From contig JAGZHZ010000002.1 in assembly GCA_018366495.1 (NCBI GenBank), positions 1-64,000 of the forward strand: 64,000 bases of DNA, written 5' to 3'. The notes below the pieces were generated by a model that did no database searches, was not told where the DNA came from, and was given only the letters and a program-made list of their open reading frames with translations. Below, piece after piece: positions 43,943-52,000 of the stretch; position 1 is the first letter of the stretch; the number at the start of each line of letters is the position of its first letter. This stretch comes from Clostridiales bacterium. Lineage in GTDB: Bacteria; Bacillota; Clostridia; Lachnospirales; Lachnospiraceae. The translations under genes were made by a program, and so were the position numbers.

Positions 43943-45715
43943 TCAGTTTTTTTGTTTTAACCGCGGCACACAGCTGTTCATATCGAGGCACTTGTTGTAA
44001 TATGGGTCGCTGTGACCATGATAATTTTCATACATCTTATAAGAAAGTTTAAAATCTATTTCCGGAATATAGGAATCTCTGCTTTTTGATTCAAAATGAT
44101 GCAGCTGCACATAAGGATCATATACATTGACATATCCTCTGTTAATCGCACGGATACAGATTTCGATATCGCTTCCGCAGATGATAAAATGTTCGTCAAA
44201 ATTTCCGATCGTTTCAATCGTCTCTCTGGAAATCGCCATACACGCCCCTGTAACGGCTGTTACGTTGCGTGTCACCATCGGAGAAATAAACGGCGATCCG
44301 TAGTGGACAGGTTTCATTCCCTTAAACACATGATCTGCCCATCCTCCCATACCGGCAATAACCCCGGCATGCTGAATGGTGCCGTCTTCATACAGCAGAA
44401 GTCCTCCGACAACTCCTGTTCCTTTCCTCATCGCTTTCTCTGCCAGTCGCTCCATCCAGTCCGGTGTAATCACATCCATATCATTATTCATAAAGATAAA
44501 GAGATCTCCCTTTGCATGACGTATTCCAAAATTGTTCAATTTTGACCAGTTAAACTCAAACAAAGCATCCTCCACCCGCACATTGGAGTACGTTTTTACG
44601 ACCTCCGCAAAGTATTGCTTTGTCTCCTCTTCCTCTGAATTATTATTTAAAATAAGAATTTCATAATTCGGATACGTTGTCTTCTGCTCAATCGTGTCGA
44701 TCGCTGTTCTCAGATAATCGACATGATCCTTTGTCGGCATAATCACAGATACAAGAGGTTTCGTTTTCAGATGGAACCGGACATCATACACAAATAAAGA
44801 GTCTGTCTCCTCCGCAGTCGCTGCACCGGCTCCATAGACGCGATTCAGATGACTCTGAATGGCTTTTAATCCCGCTGTCTGCGCATACGGCTTTGAATCT
44901 GGGTTTGCAGCGGTAGAACTTGGAAGCGCTCTCCAGTAATATAAAATTTTGGCAATATGTTCTATATTCTGTGTCTGCTCCACCAGTCTGAGCATCAGAT
45001 CATAATCCTGGCTTCCATTATATTCACTGCGGAATCCTCCTGCTTTTTCAAACAGGCTTCTGCGGAATCCCAGCAGATGTCCGACATACATCTGGCTTAA
45101 AAGCAGATCATATGACCAGTCCGGCTTGTGCAGAGGATCCCTGTGTTTTCCCTCCTCATCAATGATATCCTGATCACTGTACAGAATATCAGCATCTGTC
45201 TTTTTAATTCTCTTGTAAAATTCATACAGAGCGCGCGGCGCAAGTTCATCATCGTTATCCATGAGAACGAGATATTCTCCCGCTGCAAGTTTTGCAGCGG
45301 CATTCGTCGCCTCGGAAATACCGCCGTTTTCTTTCTGAAACTGAATTTTAATCCGTTTATCTTCAATTTCTTCCAGATATTCCCGGACTTTTGGATCGGT
45401 AGAACAGTCGTCCACAATACAAAGTTCCCAGTTTTCATAGTTCTGATGGCGTACAGATGAAATGGCCGCTTCCAGCCATTTAATTTCCACATTATACACT
45501 GGCATTAAAATTGAAAAACGAATCTCTCCCGTGCATTTCTGTGCCTCTGCTTCTTGCGGCTCATACGGATACAATTCATAGTCAGCCCGATGTTTAAAGT
45601 TTTCCATGAATCCCTTCGGTCCATGCTTGAAAAGATATTTTATCCCCTTAAAAAATGTCTTTGGTTTTCTGATGCACAGATTTACCATTGCAAAAATTTT
45701 TTTAATTTTCTGCAT
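43943..45715 (-). CDS. Tandem-domain GT2 glycosyltransferase
   Basis: This 590-residue enzyme has two GT-A domains. The first begins near residue 66 (EIRFSILMPVYNVEIKWLEA) with VLMDNDDELAP. The second begins near 322 (PLVSVIMPTKDHVDYLRTAI) with IFMNNDMDVITPDWMERL and ICGSDIEICIRAINRGY. It is a paralogue of the 605-residue enzyme at 35943. GGAG lies 8 bases upstream. Its start overlaps the end of wzt by 14 bases, so the polymerising enzyme and exporter ATPase are translated together, as in rhamnan and galactan loci. Confidence 0.86.
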   Translation of the reverse strand: MQKIKKIFAMVNLCIRKPKTFFKGIKYLFKHGPKGFMENFKHRADYELYPYEPQEAEAQKCTGEIRFSILMPVYNVEIKWLEAAISSVRHQNYENWELCIVDDCSTDPKVREYLEEIEDKRIKIQFQKENGGISEATNAAAKLAAGEYLVLMDNDDELAPRALYEFYKRIKKTDADILYSDQDIIDEEGKHRDPLHKPDWSYDLLLSQMYVGHLLGFRRSLFEKAGGFRSEYNGSQDYDLMLRLVEQTQNIEHIAKILYYWRALPSSTAANPDSKPYAQTAGLKAIQSHLNRVYGAGAATAEETDSLFVYDVRFHLKTKPLVSVIMPTKDHVDYLRTAIDTIEQKTTYPNYEILILNNNSEEEETKQYFAEVVKTYSNVRVEDALFEFNWSKLNNFGIRHAKGDLFIFMNNDMDVITPDWMERLAEKAMRKGTGVVGGLLLYEDGTIQHAGVIAGMGGWADHVFKGMKPVHYGSPFISPMVTRNVTAVTGACMAISRETIETIGNFDEHFIICGSDIEICIRAINRGYVNVYDPYVQLHHFESKSRDSYIPEIDFKLSYKMYENYHGHSDPYYNKCLDMNSCVPRLKQKN

Positions 45716-46997
45716 CCTCTATACTCCTTTTATATGTTACCGTCGAGTCCAGATCACAGAATCCGACAGTAGTCTTCTTTGACAGCACCTGTATACAGCA
45801 GATATCATACAGTCTGTGATAGACGACAAGCGCGTCATCCTCATATCCTGTACATCCCAGTGAAAGCAGATGCTGTCCTCCCTGAAGAACCATTTTCTGT
45901 GAAAAAGCAATCTCCACCGTCTCTCCTGCTTCTACTCTTCCTGTGTCTGTCTTCTCAATGATCGTGTTTGTCCCCGCAAGTTCATTTCCCTTTAAATCTT
46001 TTATGCTGAATGCAAAGATCGGATTTTCCACCGTCTGATGAAATTTCACTCTCATCTTGATCGTAAACGGCTTCATTTTATAGATCGTATTTGAAATCTG
46101 ATTTTCATGGTCAAAAATTCCAAAACTTGTGATCGTAGCACGCTTGTCGCCATAATCCTGATAATTTGGGTTCAAAAGCATATAGTCGAGCCATGTTCCC
46201 TTCTGTACTTCAAGACCTGGCTGCGGCTTTTCCTCTTCTTCTTTCTCCTCTTCCGGCTCATCCTGTCCAACCAGAATTTTCTTATACAGATCCACCATTT
46301 CTTTCGTAGGACCTTCTGCATATTTTCTGCCGTCGTTGATGATAATAGCTCTCTCACAGTATTTCATCACGCTTCCCATATCGTGCGTTACAAACAGCAC
46401 GGTTTTTCCGCTGTTTTTTAAATCTTCCATCCGTTTATAACATTTGGCCTGAAAAAAGACGTCGCCGACGGACAGCGCTTCATCAATAATCAGGATATCA
46501 GGATCTACGCTGATCGCCACCGCAAAGGCAAGGCGCGCGAACATTCCGCTGGAATACGTCTTAACCGGCTGCTTGATAAAATCTCCGATGTCAGCAAATT
46601 TTAAAATTTCCGGAAGTTTCTTTTCCATTTCTTCCTCAGAAAATCCCATCATGGTCCCGCTCAGATACGCATTTTGAATCCCGTTATATTCTGGGTTAAA
46701 CCCGGCTCCAAGCTCCAAAAGTGCTGAAACCTTTCCATCAATAGTCACATCTCCCGATGTAGGCATCAGAACACCTGTGATGATTTTCAGAATTGTTGAT
46801 TTCCCTGCACCATTCTTTCCAATGATTCCCACCATCTCTCCTTTTTTGATCTCAAATGAGACATGGTTCAGTGCATGAAATTCTTTGTGATAACTCTTTT
46901 TATGAATACTGAGTGCTTCCTTAAATCTCAAAGTCGGTTTGTCATAAAGGCTGTATACTTTTGAGACGTCAGAAACAGAAATTGCAATATCACTCAT
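45702..46997 (-). CDS. wzt: Polysaccharide ABC exporter ATPase Wzt with carbohydrate-binding domain
   Basis: This 431-residue ATPase starts at the ATG at 46997 behind AGGAG (8 bases); the frame to 47030 adds 11 residues overlapping the permease end. Walker A is GKNGAGKST (60-68), the signature YSSGMFARL, and Walker B ILIIDEALSVGD. After an acidic linker (EEEKEEEEK) a C-terminal beta-sandwich domain covers about 255-431, beginning near YGDKRATITSFGIFD. In O9a and O8 systems this Wzt-C domain reads the capped end of the chain. That fits the methyltransferase/kinase pair in the same operon. Confidence 0.92.
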   Translation of the reverse strand: MSDIAISVSDVSKVYSLYDKPTLRFKEALSIHKKSYHKEFHALNHVSFEIKKGEMVGIIGKNGAGKSTILKIITGVLMPTSGDVTIDGKVSALLELGAGFNPEYNGIQNAYLSGTMMGFSEEEMEKKLPEILKFADIGDFIKQPVKTYSSGMFARLAFAVAISVDPDILIIDEALSVGDVFFQAKCYKRMEDLKNSGKTVLFVTHDMGSVMKYCERAIIINDGRKYAEGPTKEMVDLYKKILVGQDEPEEEKEEEEKPQPGLEVQKGTWLDYMLLNPNYQDYGDKRATITSFGIFDHENQISNTIYKMKPFTIKMRVKFHQTVENPIFAFSIKDLKGNELAGTNTIIEKTDTGRVEAGETVEIAFSQKMVLQGGQHLLSLGCTGYEDDALVVYHRLYDICCIQVLSKKTTVGFCDLDSTVTYKRSIEDAEN

Positions 46998-47013
46998 CTC
47001 TTTTTCTCCTGTC

Positions 47014-47799
47014 TTATAATACATCTGCAAAATGCGGCTTTAATCTCTGGTATACTTTCCGGCTCACAACAAACAACAAAATCGTAAATACCCAAAAATA
47101 GATTGTAATTTTCCACCGCTCAAAAAACCAAACGTTTCCTATCATCGTGTCACGGTATCCCTGCACGATATAGAACATCGGATTCAGCTTAAAAATCTGT
47201 TTCAGCCATCCCGGAAGCGGCATAGTCTCAAACTGCCACATAATCGGTGTCATCCAGACGCCAATCTGCATAATAATTCCAACAATCTGTGTTGTGTCAC
47301 GGAAAAACACGGCAATCGCTGATGTCAGATAACAGAAAGCCAGCGACAGTAAGATCATTGCCGCTGAATAATAGAGCAGCTGAATCACAATGATGCCTGG
47401 AAACAGACCCATAATCGCATAACAGACAAGAAGCAGAATCACAAAAAAGCCATGTACAAATAAAGACGACATAATTTTTACAATCGGAAGAATCTTGATC
47501 TCGAATTTTACTTTTTTCACAAGATAATTATATTCCAAAAAGCAGTTCGTCCCATTGATCACCGATTCTGAAAAATAAAACCATGGAATCAGACCTGCCA
47601 TCAGCCAGAGCACAAATGGTATATTTTCGATATCAGAACTGCGAAATCCCAGCTGAAAGACGAACCAGTATAATAAAATTGTAATCAGAGGCTGCACAAA
47701 AGCCCAGAAAATGCCGAAATAAGAACCGGCATATTTTGTCCGGAAATCATTCTTTGCAAGATACAGCATCAGTTTTTTATTCTTTCTCAAGGTTTCCAT
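47014..47799 (-). CDS. wzm: Polysaccharide ABC exporter permease Wzm
   Basis: This 261-residue ABC-2 type permease has about six membrane helices. The motif DFRTKYAGSYFGIFWAFVQP near the N-terminus and the C-terminal LNPMFYIVQGYRD are typical of Wzm/TagG. I use the ATG at 47799 with GGAG 10 bases upstream; an in-frame TTG two codons earlier is too close to that site. It is followed by wzt after a 16-bp gap. It forms the membrane channel through which the finished lipid-linked glycan leaves. Confidence 0.9.
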   Translation of the reverse strand: METLRKNKKLMLYLAKNDFRTKYAGSYFGIFWAFVQPLITILLYWFVFQLGFRSSDIENIPFVLWLMAGLIPWFYFSESVINGTNCFLEYNYLVKKVKFEIKILPIVKIMSSLFVHGFFVILLLVCYAIMGLFPGIIVIQLLYYSAAMILLSLAFCYLTSAIAVFFRDTTQIVGIIMQIGVWMTPIMWQFETMPLPGWLKQIFKLNPMFYIVQGYRDTMIGNVWFFERWKITIYFWVFTILLFVVSRKVYQRLKPHFADVL

Positions 47800-47897
47800 C
47801 GACAATTTTCTCCTTTTTTCGGTATTTTTACTGTGATTTTTTCCAACCTGCTCCTCCCTTTCTTTTCCTCTCTCTCATCTGCTTTTTGAACGCAGAC

Positions 47898-47921
47898 AAG
47901 CAGTATCCAAAGATACTGCTG
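47898..47921. other. Short perfect hairpin between the GT2 and wzm genes
   Basis: AGCAGTATC and GATACTGCT form a 9-bp stem with a 4-nt loop in a 158-bp gap. No T run follows on the minus strand, so termination is doubtful. It may be a processing or stability element. Confidence 0.4.
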
Positions 47922-47957
47922 TTCCAATCTTTCTTCTATTTCTGTATACAGAGTATA

Positions 47958-48905
47958 TCAAACATCCTGTTTTTCTTCAACTCTTTTTCCTTCATTGCCG
48001 ATTTTTGCGGAGATCAGGTAACGCGGCCGTCCTTTGACTTCTTCATAAATTTTGGCGATATAATATCCAATAATTCCAAGGCTGATCATCACAATACTTC
48101 CTATAATTAAAATCAGCAGAATTACTGTTGTAAAGCCTTCTACTGCGTGTCCTGAAAAATAGCGCACAAGCGACTGTATTCCCAAAATAACCGCCATGAA
48201 AAAGACAAAAGTACCCGCAATCGTGACAAGCTGCATCGGAGCCGCTGAAAAAGAAGCAATGTTTGTGACCGCATATTTTACAAGCGACCATGTCGACCAT
48301 TTTGACTCTCCCTCTTCTCTTTCCTGCACATCAAACTCTACGGTTGCGGTGCGGTATCCGATCCAAGATGACAGTGCACGGAAAAATGCGTTGCGCTCCG
48401 GCATGGCAAGCAGTGCGTCCACTGCTTTTCTGTCAAGCAATTTATAGTCGGATGCCCGTGACATATCAATCTTCACTGCCATCGTCATCAGACGGTAAAA
48501 TAATCCTGCGCTTGCTTTGTGCAGAGCGCTTTCTTCTCCTCTGCTTTTCTTCACACCCTCAACGACCTCATATCCCTGTTCCCACAGCCTGTACATTTCC
48601 ACAAGCGTCTGGGGCGGATGCTGCAGATCACAGTCCATAACGGCACAGCAGTCTCCTTCTGCCCCCGCAAGTCCTGCAAAGATTGCAGATTCTTTTCCAA
48701 AATTTCTTGAAAAAAGAAGTCCTCTCACATGAATATTTTTTTCGGCTGCCTTTTTTATCTCCTCCCAGGTTCTGTCTTTGGAACCGTCATTTACAAAGAT
48801 CAGTTCATACTCAATATTCTCCTGCTCCAGAATTCCAGAAATTACTTCTGCTGCTTTTCCTACCATTTTTTCTTCATTATAGGCAGGTAATATTACTGAC
48901 AGCAT
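47958..48905 (-). CDS. GtrB/DPM1-like polyprenyl-phosphate glycosyltransferase (GT2)
   Basis: This 315-residue membrane GT2 begins MLSVILPAYNEE, has the metal-binding motif MDCDLQHPP, and carries EREEGESKWSTWSLVKY before two C-terminal helices (about 228-250 and 262-285). It probably makes a polyprenyl-phosphate-linked sugar. A GT-C-type enzyme would then use this sugar outside the membrane, the DUF2142 protein in the same unit being a candidate. It is the first gene of unit A, behind its own promoter at 48942-48970. Confidence 0.86.
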   Translation of the reverse strand: MLSVILPAYNEEKMVGKAAEVISGILEQENIEYELIFVNDGSKDRTWEEIKKAAEKNIHVRGLLFSRNFGKESAIFAGLAGAEGDCCAVMDCDLQHPPQTLVEMYRLWEQGYEVVEGVKKSRGEESALHKASAGLFYRLMTMAVKIDMSRASDYKLLDRKAVDALLAMPERNAFFRALSSWIGYRTATVEFDVQEREEGESKWSTWSLVKYAVTNIASFSAAPMQLVTIAGTFVFFMAVILGIQSLVRYFSGHAVEGFTTVILLILIIGSIVMISLGIIGYYIAKIYEEVKGRPRYLISAKIGNEGKRVEEKQDV

Positions 48906-48941
48906 GTTTCAACATCCTTTCTTTTGTTTGCTCTTTTTTTA

Positions 48942-48970
48942 ATCTTACACCATGTATATAATCACGTCAA
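48942..48970 (-). promoter_or_regulatory. Promoter of polysaccharide unit A
   Basis: On the minus strand TTGACG (48965-48970), a 17-bp spacer and TAAGAT (48942-48947) lie 36 bases before the first unit A gene and directly after the unit B terminator. Confidence 0.75.
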
Positions 48971-49000
48971 AGTTCTTTTCTGTTTTTTAATCAAATATTA

Positions 49001-49084
49001 AGAAGAGGCTGCTCTTTGTACCACCCCAAAAAGTCAGACCAAAATCTGACAATTTGGAAGACAGTACGCTCTGCAGCCCCTTCT
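49001..49084 (-). terminator. Composite terminator ending polysaccharide unit B
   Basis: An inner hairpin GTCAGA/TCTGAC (49033-49050) is followed on the minus strand by TTTTT (49028-49032). It is enclosed by outer arms AGAAGGGGCTGC (49073-49084) and GCAGCCTCTTCT (49001-49012). It lies just after the stop of the giant gene. Confidence 0.78.
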
Positions 49085-49089
49085 TTTTA

Positions 49090-52000
49090 TTATTTCTTGA
49101 TATATTTTTTATAGAATTTTGTATCCTTAATCAGAGGAAGCATCTTCTTTTTGATACTGTGCGGTATCATATCCTGTATTGTGCGGATTCCTCCTCTCAC
49201 CTTCACAGCGGCCGGTTCTTTAACTGGTTCCGCCAGTTTTTCCTGAAGCCATGTAAGAGAACGCGCTCTTTCTCTCTTCATAATCTCGTCGACAGCGTCA
49301 TAGTCAATCTCACCGAGCAGGCTTTCATCGCTCATAATCTGTCCCGCATTTGGTATAAAACGTTTCTGCAGTCCGAATACATCTGCCAGAGACAGAAAAC
49401 GGTCCAGTCCTCTCTGTTTATTATAAACGCAGATAAACGGTCGGTGGAAACGGATTGCAAAACTTGCTCCATGACAGGAGTCTGTGATTAAAAATTCACA
49501 GTTTTTCAGATAGTACAGCCATTCTTCTGTCTGCACATCGCTTAAAATGTGATCCATATCCATTTTTTTCTTATTCTTTTCAAATGTTCCCGGTATACCG
49601 TCTAAAATATGGATCAGTTTCAGATTCTTTTTCTTTGCCACATACTGAAGCGCCTGCCGTATTTCCGGTGTCGGGTCCAATATATAGGAAAGCAGAAATT
49701 TTTCTTTTTCCTGGCAGGCAGAATCTGCAATCAATTCTTCAAAGACAGAATCTTCCGGCAGGAAGACAGGGTCTAATACCTGAACTCCATCCACGCCAAA
49801 TTCTTTCTTTAATACGGTGACCGCACTTCTTTCACGCACAGAAATACCTGTAAATCTGCCGAGCAATCTGGAGACTTCTCCTCTCTTCTCCGGCGGCGTG
49901 AAGGAACGGCTGTGTCCAAATGATGCCGCATAGGAAATCAGTCGCTTTCCTTTTTCTGCGAAATCAAAATAATAGCTGTTTCCGCACCACTGGTTGACGC
50001 CATAGTTCCAGACCTGATCCGAGCCGATCACAAACGTATCACAACTCTGATTCAGTTTTCCGATTTCTTTTAAAGAATACATCGGGCTGATTGCTTTATA
50101 TCTCTCATATGCAAATCTTCTGGAATGCAGAAGAGGATGTGGTTTATCCTTTTCAGAAAGCCGCGGCTTTTCAATCATCAGTACAGAGTATCCCATCGCC
50201 TCAATGGCGCGGCACAGGGAATAATACGTCATAACGCTTCCATAGTTTCCTCCCGGCCACACGCCATAAATTCCGACATCATAATGCTCGGAAGCCGTAT
50301 CATTGACTGCTTTTTCCATTGTGGTCTGCTGGATCAGTTCCATAAAGCGGTCTCTCTTTGGATTGTACGTCTTAAACGGTTTTGCAAACGGCTGTCCATG
50401 TGTCAGAATATATTCAAATTTTGCCGGCTCACATAAATTCAGACGAACCTTGATCGTCTTTAACATTTCATCTGCTTTTTTGTTATTTACAACGAGAATC
50501 GAAGTTCCTTTTCCATCCGTGTAATCCGGATTATATTTCTGAATACCCCAGAAATCAGCCAGTGTCATGTCTCCCTGTCTGGAAAGACGGGAATATTTGC
50601 AGATCTGACAGTGAGGACGCACAGACAGACACGGCAGAAATGCCCGATAGAATAAGTCTTTGTCTCTTGTCTTTCGGTACACTTTTCCATCCGCATACTT
50701 CACCGTCATCTCTGTGGACCATCCAAAGTAGTCTTTATCACGGAATCCAACGTGTGTAATCTCATGGCCGCCGTGGACTTCCTTTAAGTATTTCTGGAAT
50801 ACCATCGGTGACGGACCACCGTGGCACATCAAATCAATCGTAAATAAGTTGTCATAATCACGTCCCAGATATCCGTACAGTCCCGCCACCTGACATGGAC
50901 ATCCGCAGAACAGCGCCGGTTTTCCTGACTCCAGTACCTTTTTGATTTCACGGTACGTCCGCTTTGACGTACTTTGCAGATACTTGGAACCACGCAGTTT
51001 TGCAAGCCCTTCTTTTTCATAGACAACGGTATGTTCCAGATGAAACTGCTCATCAAATGCAGCGCCGCACACGGCTCCGCCTTTTTCCAGAATATCTTCT
51101 GCGACAAGTGAGAAGATTCCTCCTGAAGAACTGACATCTCTGACTGCTTCTTCTGTATATGCGGCATAACATTTTGGAATCTGCCAGTTTACATCTCTCT
51201 CATGCGCTGCCGGACATGCCTTCAGACATTTACCGCAGTGAATACATTTCTCCTGATCGATAACCGGATAGAAAAATCCCTCCTGATCCTGTACCATTGT
51301 GATAGCATCAACAGGACAGCTGTTCTCACACGCCCCGCACCCGCAGCACTGACGTTTTGCGATCGCACGAATGTCATTCGGCTCACTCTCGTCTTTTTTC
51401 AGCGATTGTCTCAGCCACTGAAGTGAGAACTCACGTCTTTCTTTTATGATCTGATCAATTCTGTCAAAATCCATCGGCTGAAGAATTTCTTCATTTCCAA
51501 GCAGCTCTTCTGCCTTTTTCACATACCGTTTTTCCAGACCGAATGTGCGGACTAATTCCTGGAAACGGACAATTCCTCTTTTTTCATTTCCGATCACAGC
51601 CATCGGCTTGTGGAACAGCAGTGAAAAGTTTGTACCCTGGCAGGAATCTGTCAGTACAAACTCACAATTTTTCATATAATACAGCCACTCTTCCACTGAG
51701 GCATCTTCTATAACGGTTCCGACGGAATCTTCAATCACTTTTTTTGTCTTCTTCCATCCATTTCCATTTCCGTCTGACAGCAGGATCACTTTCCATCCTG
51801 TTTTTTCTTTGATCTCTGCCAATACTTCATTTAACTGCGGTGTCGGATCTAAAATGTAAGAGACCATGAATTTTTCTGTTTCTTTCTTTTTTACCTTGCG
51901 GATCTGTTCCTCATAGACAGCAGGATCAGCCAGAAATACCGGGTCCAGCACAACGGTTCCGTCAAGATGGAATTCATCTTTTAAGATCTTTGCCCCGCCC

